64,000 bases of DNA, from contig NZ_CP092827.1 in NCBI RefSeq assembly GCF_022533585.1, forward strand, positions 5,054,001-5,118,000, in the 5' to 3' direction. The stretch is from Pseudomonas sp. LS.1a. Lineage in GTDB: Bacteria; Pseudomonadota; Gammaproteobacteria; Pseudomonadales; Pseudomonadaceae. Position numbers and translations under genes: made by a program. Within the stretch, counting starts at the first letter, position 1. Each line of letters starts with the position of its first letter. This document shows, piece after piece, positions 45,426 through 54,703 of this stretch. Below the pieces are notes generated by a model. The model saw only the letters and a program-made list of their open reading frames with translations, was not told the origin of the DNA and searched no databases.

Positions 45426-47474
45426 ATGTCCGGCTGCACCCCTGTTTTTGCCTTGTCCCTGCGTGGGACCATTGCCGCCGTGTGCGGCTCGCTGCTCGCG
45501 CCCGTGGCCCTGGCCGCCGACCCTGGCCATGAAGGCCATGCACACGACGCCCCCGAGCTGAGCCCGACGGTGATCACCGCCGTGGCCCCGAGCTCGCCGC
45601 TGACCGTGGTCACCAACCCGAAAGACCCGCGCCAGCCAGTGCCGGCCAGCGACGGCGCCGACTACCTGAAGACCATCCCCGGCTTCTCGGCCATCCGCGC
45701 CGGCGGCACCAACGGCGACCCGGTACTGCGCGGCATGTTCGGCTCACGCCTGAACATCCTCACCAATGGCGGCCTGATGCTGGGCGCCTGCCCCAACCGC
45801 ATGGATGCCCCCACGTCGTATATTTCGCCGGAAACCTACGACCGCCTGACCGTGATCAAAGGCCCGCAAAGCGTGATCTGGGGCCCGGGCGGTTCGGCAG
45901 GCACCATCCTCTTCGAGCGCGAGCCGGAGAAGTTCGGCACCCTCGGCAGCCGGGTCAACGCCAGCCTGCTGGCCGGTTCCAACGGCCGCTTCGACAAGGT
46001 GCTGGACGCGGCCGCCGGCAACAACCTGGGCTACGCCCGTTTCGTCGGCAACCAGTCGCGCTCGGACGACTACCATGACGGCAGCGACAACACCGTGCCG
46101 TCACGTTGGGACAAATGGAACGGCGATGTCGCCCTCGGCTGGACGCCCGATCAGGACACCTTGCTGGAACTCACCGCCGGCAAGGGCGATGGCGAGGCCC
46201 GCTATGCCGGGCGCGGCATGGACGGCTCGCAGTTCAAGCGCGAAAGCCTGGGCCTGCGGTTTGAAAAGTCCAACCTCGGCGAGGTGCTCGACAAGGTCGA
46301 GGCGCAGGTCTACTACAACTACGCCGACCACGTGATGGACAACTACAGCCTGCGCACGCCTTCGGGCAGCGGCATGATGGGCATGCCGATGGTCAGCAAC
46401 GTCGACCGCCGTACCATGGGCGCACGCATCAAGGCCACCTGGCGCTGGGCCGACGTGCAACTGATCGGCGGCATTGACGCGCAGACCAACGAACATCGCA
46501 AGCGCAGTGGCATGGGCGTGGACGCGCACAAGGGCAAGGCCTGGACCAAGGACGCCGACTTCCACAACTACGGTGCCTTCGGCGAACTGACCTGGTACGT
46601 CAGCGGTGAGGACCGGTTGATCAGCGGTGCCCGCCTGGACCGCGCCTCGGCCCGCGACTTCCGCGCGACCAGCGCCACCAACGGCAACACCCGCGCCGAT
46701 ACCCTGCCCAGCGGCTTCGTGCGCTACGAACACGACCTGGCGGCGCTACCGGCCACCACCTACATCGGCCTCGGTCATGTGCAACGCTTCCCTGACTACT
46801 GGGAGCTGTTCTCCGCAGGTGGCCCCTCGGGCTCGGTCAATGCCTTCGACAGCATCAAGCCGGAGAAGACCACCCAGCTCGACTTCGGTGTCCAGTACCG
46901 CGACGAACGCATGGAAGCCTGGGCGTCCGGCTACGTGGGGCAGATCCGCGACTACATCCTGTTCGATTACCTGGGGACGAGCTCCCGGGCCCGTAACATC
47001 GACGCCCGCATCATGGGCGGCGAACTGGGCGCGGCCTACCAGTTGACGGAAAACTGGAAGGCCGACGCCACGCTGGCCTACGCCTGGGGCAAGAACAGCA
47101 GCGATGGCACAGCGCTGCCGCAAATGCCGCCCCTGGAAAGCCGCCTGGGCCTGACCTACAGCCGTGATGTGTGGAGCGTCGGCGCACTGTGGCGGCTGGT
47201 GGCGGAACAGAACCGCATCGCCGAGAAACAGGGCAACGTGGTCGGCAAGGACTACGACAAGAGCGCAGGCTTCGGCGTGTTCTCGCTCAATGGCGCCTAC
47301 AAGGTGAGCAACCACCTCAAGCTCAGCGCGGGGGTCGACAACCTGTTCGACAAGACCTACGCCGAGCACTTGAACCTGGCCGGGAACGCCGGGTTCGGCT
47401 ACCCGGCAACCGATCCACAGCCGGTCAACGAGCCAGGCAGGACCTTCTGGACCAAGGTCGACTTCAGCTTCTGA
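45426..47474 (+). CDS. oprC: TonB-dependent copper receptor OprC
   Basis: OprC is a TonB-dependent outer-membrane receptor for copper (NosA/OprC family). The 682-aa product has a signal peptide, a plug domain (DYLKTIPGFSAIRAGG, VIKGPQSVIWGPGGSAG) and a barrel ending in Phe (VDFSF). Two metal-site pairs known from P. aeruginosa OprC are present: Cys122-x3-Met126 (CPNRM) and His302-x-Met304 (HVM). A PepSY protein and copper chaperones surround it, so the whole region is a copper acquisition unit. Confidence 0.93.
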   Translation: MSGCTPVFALSLRGTIAAVCGSLLAPVALAADPGHEGHAHDAPELSPTVITAVAPSSPLTVVTNPKDPRQPVPASDGADYLKTIPGFSAIRAGGTNGDPVLRGMFGSRLNILTNGGLMLGACPNRMDAPTSYISPETYDRLTVIKGPQSVIWGPGGSAGTILFEREPEKFGTLGSRVNASLLAGSNGRFDKVLDAAAGNNLGYARFVGNQSRSDDYHDGSDNTVPSRWDKWNGDVALGWTPDQDTLLELTAGKGDGEARYAGRGMDGSQFKRESLGLRFEKSNLGEVLDKVEAQVYYNYADHVMDNYSLRTPSGSGMMGMPMVSNVDRRTMGARIKATWRWADVQLIGGIDAQTNEHRKRSGMGVDAHKGKAWTKDADFHNYGAFGELTWYVSGEDRLISGARLDRASARDFRATSATNGNTRADTLPSGFVRYEHDLAALPATTYIGLGHVQRFPDYWELFSAGGPSGSVNAFDSIKPEKTTQLDFGVQYRDERMEAWASGYVGQIRDYILFDYLGTSSRARNIDARIMGGELGAAYQLTENWKADATLAYAWGKNSSDGTALPQMPPLESRLGLTYSRDVWSVGALWRLVAEQNRIAEKQGNVVGKDYDKSAGFGVFSLNGAYKVSNHLKLSAGVDNLFDKTYAEHLNLAGNAGFGYPATDPQPVNEPGRTFWTKVDFSF

Positions 47475-47532
47475 CAACAACAACGGGCGCGGCGCAGGTC
47501 GCGCCCATCTGCTGGTCAAACAGGAGGTTCCC

Positions 47533-48900
47533 ATGAGAGGAACACGCATCAATTTCTACAACCTGGCCTGGCGTTGGCACTTCTATGCGGGGCTGTTCGT
47601 GGCCCCGTTCATGATCCTGCTGGCGATCACCGGGATCATCTACCTGTTCAAGCCGCAACTCGACCCACTGCTGTATCGCGAGCTGATGGTGGTCGAAGCC
47701 GGCCATCACCGACAGGGCGCGGACGCGCTGCTGGCCGAGGTGCGCAAGGTCTACCCCAAGGGCCACGTTGGCCAGTACCTGCCGCCGCTGGACGCCGAAC
47801 GCAGCGCGCAATTCGTGGTGCATGACGCTGGGCGCGAACTGAACGTCTTCGTCGACCCCTACAGCGGCAAAGTCCTCGGCGAACAGGATGGCAAGCAGAA
47901 CCTGCAGGCCATCGCCCGCGCCCTGCATGGCGAGCTGATGGTCGGCACGGTCGGCGACCGCCTGGTGGAGTTGGCCGCCGGCTGGGGCATCGTGCTGGTG
48001 GTGTCGGGGCTCTACTTGTGGTGGCCACGCGGGCGCAATGGTGCTGGCGTGCTGTGGCCGCGGCTGTCGGCACGCGGCCGACCGTTCTGGCGCGACCTGC
48101 ATGCGGTCACCGGTTTCTGGGGCTCGGCCTTGTTGCTGCTGATGCTGGTCAGCGGCATGACCTGGACCGGGCTGTGGGGCAAGCAGTACGCCGACTTGTG
48201 GAACCGCTTTCCGGCGGCCATGTGGAACGACGTGCCCAAGTCGGACCGGCAGGCGGGTGAACTCAACAGCGCACACCGCCAGACCGTTCCCTGGGCGTTG
48301 GAAAACACGCCGATGCCGCAGTCCGCTGCACACGCCGAACATGCCGGGCACCACATGATGTCGAGCGCGCCGGCAGCGCCGCAGGTAAGCCTGCAGCAGG
48401 TCGAAGACATCGCTACCGCGCGCCAGGTCGAACCGGGCTACAGCATCACCCTGCCTACCACGGCCGACAGCGTGTTCACCGTTGCCGTGTTCGCCGACGA
48501 CCCGCGCAACGACGCCACCCTGCATGTCGACCAGTACACCGGCAAGGTCCTGGCCGATGTGCGCTGGCAGGACTACAGCCCGGTCGCCCGCGCCACCGAG
48601 CTGGGCGTGATGCTGCATGAAGGCAAGATGTTCGGGGCGCTCAACCAGATCATCATCCTGCTGGTGTGCCTGATGATCCTGCTGGGCTCGGTGAGCGGGC
48701 TGGTGATGTGGTGGAAGCGCAGGCCGGCCGGCGGGCTGGGCGTGCCGCCGCTGCGCCATGACCTGCCGCGCTGGAAGGCGGCGGTGGGGGTGATGCTGGT
48801 GCTGGGGTTGATGTTCCCGCTGGTGGGGGTGTCCATGGTGGTGATGTGGCTGGTGGATAGCCTGGTGGTCAGGCGCGGCCGGGTGCTGGCCAGCGCTTGA
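47533..48900 (+). CDS. PepSY-associated transmembrane protein (reductase-like)
   Basis: A 455-aa inner-membrane protein of the PepSY_TM family with four or five segments (WHFYAGLFVAPFMILLAITG, WGIVLVVSGLYLWW, FWGSALLLLMLVSGMTW and the C-terminal pair). A periplasmic part contains NTPMPQSAAHAEHAGHHMM, a His/Met patch. Relatives next to TonB receptors act in metal reduction or siderophore handling, so copper reduction after OprC uptake is a reasonable inference. A strong AGGAGG precedes the start. Confidence 0.88.
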   Translation: MRGTRINFYNLAWRWHFYAGLFVAPFMILLAITGIIYLFKPQLDPLLYRELMVVEAGHHRQGADALLAEVRKVYPKGHVGQYLPPLDAERSAQFVVHDAGRELNVFVDPYSGKVLGEQDGKQNLQAIARALHGELMVGTVGDRLVELAAGWGIVLVVSGLYLWWPRGRNGAGVLWPRLSARGRPFWRDLHAVTGFWGSALLLLMLVSGMTWTGLWGKQYADLWNRFPAAMWNDVPKSDRQAGELNSAHRQTVPWALENTPMPQSAAHAEHAGHHMMSSAPAAPQVSLQQVEDIATARQVEPGYSITLPTTADSVFTVAVFADDPRNDATLHVDQYTGKVLADVRWQDYSPVARATELGVMLHEGKMFGALNQIIILLVCLMILLGSVSGLVMWWKRRPAGGLGVPPLRHDLPRWKAAVGVMLVLGLMFPLVGVSMVVMWLVDSLVVRRGRVLASA

Positions 48901-48912
48901 GCCTTGCTTTGT

Positions 48913-49020
48913 CTGTGCCGGCCCTTTCGCGGGTAAAGCCGCTCCCACAGGTTCTGCGCCAGGCCTGAGGGCAGCGCGGTCCCTGTAGGAGCGGGTTCAC
49001 CCGCGAAGAGGCCGGCACAG
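48913..49020. repeat. REP pair after the PepSY gene
   Basis: Inverted REP units with full outer arms (CTGTGCCGGCC...) and slightly degenerate cores (GGGTAAAGCC; CCTGTAGGAGC). Confidence 0.85.
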
Positions 49021-49137
49021 GCATGAGACTGCTACCCAAAAGTCGAGTCGATCTGTCGCGCCCCGAACTGGAACGCGCGTGTTAGCCTAGCCGGCTACCT
49101 CTGACAAGACGACCGACCGTTCAACGGAATGCAGCCT

Positions 49138-50544
49138 ATGACGCAAACCTCACCCACAGCGCCAGATGAACAGCATCTGCAACGCAACCTGACCAACCGC
49201 CACATCCAGCTGATCGCCATCGGCGGCGCGATCGGTACCGGCCTGTTCATGGGCTCGGGCAAGACCATCAGCCTGGCCGGGCCGTCGATCATCTTCGTCT
49301 ACATGATCATCGGCTTCATGCTGTTCTTCGTCATGCGCGCCATGGGCGAACTGCTGCTGTCCAACCTCAACTACAAGTCGTTCATCGATTTCTCCGCCGA
49401 CCTGCTCGGCCCCTGGGCGGGCTACTTCACCGGCTGGACCTACTGGTTCTGCTGGGTGGTCACCGGCATCGCCGACGTGGTCGCGATCGCGGCATACACG
49501 CAATTCTGGTTCCCGGAGCTGCCGCAGTGGATACCGGCGCTGACCTTCGTGGCGCTGCTGCTGTCACTGAACCTGGTAACCGTGAAGATGTTCGGTGAAC
49601 TGGAGTTCTGGTTCGCCCTGGTCAAGATCGTCGCCATTCTCGGTCTGGTCGCTACCGGCGCATACATGGTCATCAGCGGCTTTACCTCGCCCAGTGGGCG
49701 CACCGCGCAGCTGGCCAACCTGTGGAACGACGGTGGCATGTTCCCCAATGGCCTGATGGGCTTCTTCGCCGGTTTCCAGATCGCCGTGTTCGCCTTCGTC
49801 GGTATCGAGCTGGTGGGTACCACCGCCGCCGAAGCGAAGAACCCGGAGCGCACCCTGCCGCGGGCGATCAACTCGATCCCGTTGCGGATCATCATGTTCT
49901 ACGTACTGGCACTGATCGCAATCATGGCCGTCACACCTTGGCGCGACGTGGTACCGGGCAAGAGCCCGTTCATCGAGCTGTTCGTGCTGGCCGGCCTGCC
50001 GGCGGCAGCGAGTATCATCAACTTCGTGGTGCTGACCTCGGCGGCCTCGTCGGCCAACGGCGGCGTGTTCTCCACCAGCCGCATGCTGTACGGCCTGGCG
50101 CGGGAAGGTGACGCACCCAAGGCGTTCGAGAAGCTGTCGGGCCGCTCGGTGCCTGCCAATGGCCTGTACTTCTCCTGCACCTGCCTGCTGCTGGGTGCAG
50201 TGATGATCTACCTGGTGCCGAACGTGGTCGAGGCATTCACCCTGATCACCACCGTTTCGGCAGTGTTGTTCATGTTTGTCTGGACGCTGATCCTGCTGTC
50301 GTACCTGCAGTACCGCAAGCAGCGAGCGGCGCTGCACCAGGCGTCGAAATTCAAGATGCCGGGCGGGCGCTTCATGTGCTACGTGTGCCTGGTGTTCTTT
50401 GCCTTCATCCTGGTGTTGCTGAGCCTGGAGGAAGATACCCGCGCGGCATTGCTGGTGACGCCGATCTGGTTTGTGCTGCTGGCGGTGACCTATCAGGGGG
50501 TGCGCAGCAAGCGCCATCCGCGCACGGCTGTGCGTAACGGCTGA
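49138..50544 (+). CDS. cycA: D-Ser/D-Ala/Gly-type amino-acid permease
   Basis: An APC-superfamily permease of 468 aa with twelve segments. It shows the family motif IQLIAIGGAIGTGLFMGSG at the first segment and GFFAGFQIAVFAFVGIELVG in the sixth. The closest type by eye is CycA (D-serine, D-alanine, glycine). The ATG at 49138 is chosen; one three codons earlier (49129) is equally possible. A GC hairpin follows the stop. Confidence 0.82.
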   Translation: MTQTSPTAPDEQHLQRNLTNRHIQLIAIGGAIGTGLFMGSGKTISLAGPSIIFVYMIIGFMLFFVMRAMGELLLSNLNYKSFIDFSADLLGPWAGYFTGWTYWFCWVVTGIADVVAIAAYTQFWFPELPQWIPALTFVALLLSLNLVTVKMFGELEFWFALVKIVAILGLVATGAYMVISGFTSPSGRTAQLANLWNDGGMFPNGLMGFFAGFQIAVFAFVGIELVGTTAAEAKNPERTLPRAINSIPLRIIMFYVLALIAIMAVTPWRDVVPGKSPFIELFVLAGLPAAASIINFVVLTSAASSANGGVFSTSRMLYGLAREGDAPKAFEKLSGRSVPANGLYFSCTCLLLGAVMIYLVPNVVEAFTLITTVSAVLFMFVWTLILLSYLQYRKQRAALHQASKFKMPGGRFMCYVCLVFFAFILVLLSLEEDTRAALLVTPIWFVLLAVTYQGVRSKRHPRTAVRNG

Positions 50545-50552
50545 TGGCCTCG

Positions 50553-50571
50553 GGGGCTGCTTTGCAGCCCC
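50553..50571 (+). terminator. Hairpin after cycA
   Basis: GGGGCTGC-TTT-GCAGCCCC, 9 nt after the cycA stop, matches the GGGCTGC/GCAGCCC end module of the second REP family. No T-run follows. It separates cycA from the urt promoter. Confidence 0.5.
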
Positions 50572-50596
50572 AATCCTGTGCACACAAATCCATCAG

Positions 50597-50608
50597 GCAC
50601 CAAACTGG
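50597..50608 (+). promoter_or_regulatory. Weak NtrC-like site upstream of urtA
   Basis: GCACCAAACTGG fits one half well and the other poorly to the NtrC pattern GCACCA-N3-TGGTGC. It lies about 70 bp before the -24 element, a normal enhancer distance. Confidence 0.3.
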
Positions 50609-50666
50609 ATCCAACCCACGCCCCAACACCTCGCACACCCCCTCTATTGCGCACCTTCCGCCGTTA

Positions 50667-50680
50667 GGCACACCCCTTGC
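50667..50680 (+). promoter_or_regulatory. Sigma-54 (-24/-12) promoter of urtA
   Basis: GGCAC-N5-TTGC (GGCACACCCCTTGC) is an exact GG-N10-GC match to the RpoN core. It is followed by A as in the consensus, 50 nt before the urtA ATG. It implies nitrogen-limitation control through NtrC. Confidence 0.7.
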
Positions 50681-50730
50681 AACACCCCTCCCCGCTTGCC
50701 CAACACATAAAAACTCAGCGGAGAGAGCAC

Positions 50731-51996
50731 ATGAAGCGACGCAGTCTGATCAAGGCCTTCACCCTTAGCGCATCAATTGCCGCAATGGGCCTGAGCTGGA
50801 GCATCCAGGCCGCAGAGACCATCAAGGTCGGCATCCTGCATTCGCTGTCGGGGACCATGGCCATTTCCGAGACTTCGCTCAAGGACATGGCGCTGATGAC
50901 CATCGAGCAGATCAACGCCAAGGGCGGCGTCAATGGCAAGCTGCTCGAACCGGTGGTGGTAGACCCGGCCTCCAATTGGCCGCTGTTCGCCGAAAAGAGC
51001 CGCCAGCTGCTGACCCAGGACAAAGTGGCAGTGGTGTTCGGCTGCTGGACCTCGGTGTCGCGCAAGTCGGTGCTGCCAGTGTTCGAAGAGCTCAACGGCC
51101 TGCTGTTCTACCCGGTGCAGTACGAGGGTGAAGAGATGTCGCCGAACGTGTTCTACACCGGCGCCGCGCCCAACCAGCAGGCCATCCCGGCCGTGGAGTA
51201 CCTGATGAGCGAGGACGGCGGCAGCGCCAAGCGCTTCTTCCTGCTGGGCACCGACTACGTCTACCCGCGCACCACCAACAAGATCCTGCGCGCCTTCCTG
51301 CACAGCAAGGGCGTGGCCGACAAGGACATCGAAGAGGTGTACACGCCGTTCGGCCACAGCGACTACCAGACCATCGTCGCCAACATCAAGAAGTTCTCCG
51401 CCGGTGGCAAGACCGCAGTCATCTCCACAGTCAATGGTGACTCCAACGTGCCGTTCTACAAGGAGCTGGCCAACCAGGGCCTGAAGGCCACCGACGTGCC
51501 GGTGGTGGCCTTCTCGGTGGGCGAAGAAGAACTGCGCGGCATCGACACCAAGCCGCTGGTCGGCCACCTGGCGGCGTGGAACTACTTCGAGTCGGTGGAT
51601 AACCCGGTCAACCAGAAATTCGTCGCCGACTGGAAGGCCTACGCCAAGGCCAAAGGCCTGCCGGGTGCCGACAAGGCGGTGACCAACGACCCGATGGAAG
51701 CCACCTACGTCGGTATCCACATGTGGGCCCAGGCCGCCGAGAAGGCCAAGTCCACCGATGTCGACAAGGTCCGCGAAGCCTTGGCCGGGCAGACCTTCAA
51801 GGCACCGTCGGGCTTTACCCTGACCATGGACAAGACCAACCACCACCTGCACAAGCCGGTGATGATCGGCGAGATCCAGGATGACGGGCAGTTCAGCGTG
51901 GTCTGGGAAACCGAGCAACCGCTGCGGGCGCAGCCTTGGAGCCCGTTCATTCCGGGCAACGACAAGCGCCCTGATTACGCCGTGAAAGGTAATTGA
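50731..51996 (+). CDS. urtA: Urea ABC transporter substrate-binding protein
   Basis: UrtA captures urea (or short amides) in the periplasm for the UrtBCDE importer. The 421-aa product has a Tat-like signal peptide (RRSLIK, then a hydrophobic run, cut after IQA). The mature part begins IKVGILHSLSGTMAISETSL, typical of the urea-binding branch of the Leu/Ile/Val-binding family. GGAGAG stands ten bases before the ATG. The long frame upstream is not used. Confidence 0.95.
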   Translation: MKRRSLIKAFTLSASIAAMGLSWSIQAAETIKVGILHSLSGTMAISETSLKDMALMTIEQINAKGGVNGKLLEPVVVDPASNWPLFAEKSRQLLTQDKVAVVFGCWTSVSRKSVLPVFEELNGLLFYPVQYEGEEMSPNVFYTGAAPNQQAIPAVEYLMSEDGGSAKRFFLLGTDYVYPRTTNKILRAFLHSKGVADKDIEEVYTPFGHSDYQTIVANIKKFSAGGKTAVISTVNGDSNVPFYKELANQGLKATDVPVVAFSVGEEELRGIDTKPLVGHLAAWNYFESVDNPVNQKFVADWKAYAKAKGLPGADKAVTNDPMEATYVGIHMWAQAAEKAKSTDVDKVREALAGQTFKAPSGFTLTMDKTNHHLHKPVMIGEIQDDGQFSVVWETEQPLRAQPWSPFIPGNDKRPDYAVKGN

Positions 51997-52005
51997 GAGC
52001 CGTTG

Positions 52006-52022
52006 GGGCCGCCTTGCGGCCC
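52006..52022 (+). terminator. Short GC hairpin after urtA
   Basis: GGGCCGC-CTT-GCGGCCC begins 9 nt after the urtA stop and touches the following REP pair. Together they may leave more urtA than urtBCDE mRNA, as is common for binding-protein genes. Confidence 0.45.
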
Positions 52023-52106
52023 ATTCGCGGGTAAACCCGCTCCCACAGGTTCGGTGCAAGGTTAGAAACCTGTGCGATCCCTGTGGGAGCGGGTTTACCC
52101 GCGAAG
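52022..52106. repeat. REP pair inside the urt operon (urtA-urtB)
   Basis: Inverted standard REP units lie between the urtA stop and the urtB start. Both genes point the same way, so the structure is transcribed within the operon. Confidence 0.88.
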
Positions 52107-52136
52107 AATCCACCGCTGTATTCCAGGATTGCTCGC

Positions 52137-53624
52137 ATGCTTAGACTCCTGCTAACCCTTCTTCTGCTGATCCCCCTGGCCACCCAGGCCAGCGAGGGCG
52201 AATTCTTCCTCACCGCCAAGCCCGCCGAGCAGGCCCAACTGCTCGAAAGCTGGGCGGCGCAACCCGATGCCGCACGCCTGCCGCTGCTGGACAACCTGCG
52301 CCAGGGCCGCATCGCCGTCGATGACACGCGCAAGGTACGCCTGAACAACCGCCTGCGCGGCCTGATCGACAATGCCCTGGCCAGCCACCAGTTGCTCAGC
52401 GACAACAGCGACATCCGCCTGGCCGCAGCCCAACAGCTGCAGAAGAGCGCGCAACCGGCGCAAATGGCCTTCCTCGACCGGCGCTTCGCCAGCGAACCGG
52501 ACGCCGCCGTGCACGCCGCCCTCGGCCTGGCCTTGGCCAACCTGCAACTGGGTGCCAGCGAACCGGCAGTACGCCTGGCCGCCGTACGCCTGCTCGGCGA
52601 AACCGGTGACCCGCTGGCCCGCACCCGCCTCGAAGCGCTGCTGCAACCCAACGCGGAAACCGACCCGGGCGTGCGCACCGCCGCAGCAACCAGCCTGGCC
52701 CAGGTCCAGCGCAAGCTGCTGGTCGGTGAGCTGCTCGGTCAGGCCTTCAGCGGCCTGTCGCTGGGTTCGATCCTGCTGCTGGCAGCCCTTGGCCTGGCCA
52801 TCACCTTCGGCCTGCTCGGGGTGATCAACATGGCCCACGGCGAAATGCTGATGCTCGGCGCCTACAGCACCTACATGGTCCAGATACTGCTGCAGCGCTA
52901 CGCCCCCGGCGCCATCGAGTTCTACCCGCTGATCGCCCTGCCAGTCGCTTTCACTGTCAGTGCCGGGGTCGGCATGGCGCTGGAGCGCACGGTGATCCGC
53001 CACCTCTACGGCCGCCCACTGGAAACCTTGCTGGCGACCTGGGGCATCAGCCTGATCCTGATCCAGGCCATTCGCCTGCTGTTCGGCGCGCAGAACGTCG
53101 AAGTCAGCAACCCGGCCTGGCTTTCGGGTGGCATCCAGCTGCTGCCCAACCTGGTACTGCCATACAACCGCCTGGTGATCATCGGCTTCGCCCTGGCCGT
53201 GGTACTGCTTACCTGGCTGCTGCTCAACCGCACACGGCTGGGCCTGAACGTGCGCGCGGTCACCCAGAACCGCAACATGGCCGCCTGCTGCGGCGTATCC
53301 ACCGGGCGCGTCGACATGCTCGCCTTCGGCCTCGGCTCGGGCATCGCCGGGCTCGGCGGCGTGGCCCTGAGCCAGGTCGGCAACGTCGGCCCGGACCTGG
53401 GCCAGAGCTACATCATCGACTCGTTCCTGGTGGTGGTGCTCGGTGGCGTCGGCCAGTTGGCCGGCAGCCTCTGGGCCGCCTTCGGCCTTGGCATCGCCAA
53501 CAAGCTGCTGGAGCCGCAGATCGGCGCCGTGCTCGGCAAGATCCTCATCCTTGCGTTGATCATTCTGTTCATCCAGAAGCGCCCGCAAGGCCTGTTCGCC
53601 CTCAAGGGACGGGTAATCGACTGA
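52137..53624 (+). CDS. urtB: Urea ABC transporter permease UrtB with N-terminal repeat domain
   Basis: The 495-aa product is a permease with an extra exported N-terminus. Residues 1-20 form a signal peptide (LLLTLLLLIPLATQA). Residues about 25-190 are helical HEAT-like repeats (DIRLAAAQQL, AVRLAAVRLLGE, GVRTAAATSLAQV). Residues 200-495 are the LivH-type permease (GLLGVINMAHGEMLMLGAY, FGLGSGIAGLGGVALSQ). AGGA precedes the ATG at 52137; the longer frame runs through the REP pair. The urtC start overlaps its stop as TGATG. Confidence 0.93.
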   Translation: MLRLLLTLLLLIPLATQASEGEFFLTAKPAEQAQLLESWAAQPDAARLPLLDNLRQGRIAVDDTRKVRLNNRLRGLIDNALASHQLLSDNSDIRLAAAQQLQKSAQPAQMAFLDRRFASEPDAAVHAALGLALANLQLGASEPAVRLAAVRLLGETGDPLARTRLEALLQPNAETDPGVRTAAATSLAQVQRKLLVGELLGQAFSGLSLGSILLLAALGLAITFGLLGVINMAHGEMLMLGAYSTYMVQILLQRYAPGAIEFYPLIALPVAFTVSAGVGMALERTVIRHLYGRPLETLLATWGISLILIQAIRLLFGAQNVEVSNPAWLSGGIQLLPNLVLPYNRLVIIGFALAVVLLTWLLLNRTRLGLNVRAVTQNRNMAACCGVSTGRVDMLAFGLGSGIAGLGGVALSQVGNVGPDLGQSYIIDSFLVVVLGGVGQLAGSLWAAFGLGIANKLLEPQIGAVLGKILILALIILFIQKRPQGLFALKGRVID

Positions 53625-54703
53625 TGAACCAGCCACTGCTTGTCACCGCTACTCAAAAGGCCGGGCCACGGCTGACGCTGGCCATCGGCGCCGTCGTCGT
53701 CCTGCTGCTGGTGGCCCTGCCGCTGCTGTCGCTGCTGCCGGCTGATCATGCCCTGCACGTGTCGGCCTACACCCTGACCCTGGTCGGCAAGATCCTCTGT
53801 TACGCCATCGTCGCCCTGGCCCTGGACCTGGTCTGGGGCTACGCCGGGCTGCTGTCGCTGGGCCACGGGCTGTTCTTCGCCCTCGGTGGCTACGCCATGG
53901 GCATGTACCTGATGCGCCAGGCCGCCGGTGACGGCCTGCCGGGGTTCATGACCTTCCTGTCGTGGAGCGAGCTGCCGTGGTACTGGGCCGGCACCCAGCA
54001 TTTCGCCTGGGCCCTGTGCCTGGTGGTGCTGGCGCCCGGGCTGCTGGCGCTGGTGTTCGGCTGGTTCGCCTTCCGCTCGCGGATCAAGGGCGTGTACTTC
54101 TCGATCATGACCCAGGCGCTGACCTTCGCCGGCATGCTGCTGTTCTTTCGCAACGAAACCGGCTTTGGCGGCAATAACGGCTTTACCAGCTTCCGCACTT
54201 TGCTTGGCTTCGACATTGCCGCGCCGGGTACACGGGCGGTGTTGTTCCTGCTCACCGTGACCCTGCTGCTGGCCAGCCTGTACCTGTGCTGGCGCCTGAC
54301 CCGCAGCAAGTTCGGCCGCCTGCTCACCGCCGTGCGCGACGCCGAGAACCGCCTGATGTTCTGCGGCTACGACCCACGCGGTTTCAAGCTGCTGGTGTGG
54401 GTGCTGAGCGCCGTGCTGTGTGGCCTGGCCGGCGCGCTGTACGTGCCGCAGGTGGGCATCATCAACCCCAGCGAAATGTCGCCGACCAACTCCATCGAAG
54501 CCGCCGTATGGGTGGCCCTGGGCGGGCGCGGCACGCTGATCGGCCCGCTGCTCGGTGCCGGCCTGGTCAATGGCATGAAGAGCTGGTTCACCGTAGCCTT
54601 CCCGGAGTTCTGGCTGTTCTTCCTCGGTGCGCTGTTCATCCTCGTCACCCTGTACCTGCCCAAGGGCGTGGTCGGTCTGTTGAAGAAAAGGAGCCAGCCA
54701 TGA
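53624..54703 (+). CDS. urtC: Urea ABC transporter permease UrtC
   Basis: The second, LivM-type permease subunit, 359 aa with about nine membrane segments. LDLVWGYAGLLSLGHGLFFALGG is split between two segments, and GLAGALYVPQVGIINP is typical of UrtC. It overlaps urtB by one base and urtD by four (ATGA). Confidence 0.95.
   Translation: MNQPLLVTATQKAGPRLTLAIGAVVVLLLVALPLLSLLPADHALHVSAYTLTLVGKILCYAIVALALDLVWGYAGLLSLGHGLFFALGGYAMGMYLMRQAAGDGLPGFMTFLSWSELPWYWAGTQHFAWALCLVVLAPGLLALVFGWFAFRSRIKGVYFSIMTQALTFAGMLLFFRNETGFGGNNGFTSFRTLLGFDIAAPGTRAVLFLLTVTLLLASLYLCWRLTRSKFGRLLTAVRDAENRLMFCGYDPRGFKLLVWVLSAVLCGLAGALYVPQVGIINPSEMSPTNSIEAAVWVALGGRGTLIGPLLGAGLVNGMKSWFTVAFPEFWLFFLGALFILVTLYLPKGVVGLLKKRSQP

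Noticed and set aside
47464..48948. 494-codon open frame antisense to the PepSY gene
   Set aside because: His/Gln-rich shadow translation of a GC-rich gene; the plus-strand protein has clear membrane segments and a strong ribosome site.
52083..52136. Peptides beginning MGAGLPAK in front of urtB, urtE and other genes
   Set aside because: They are readings through REP units and not real N-termini; the same peptide appears at unrelated genes.
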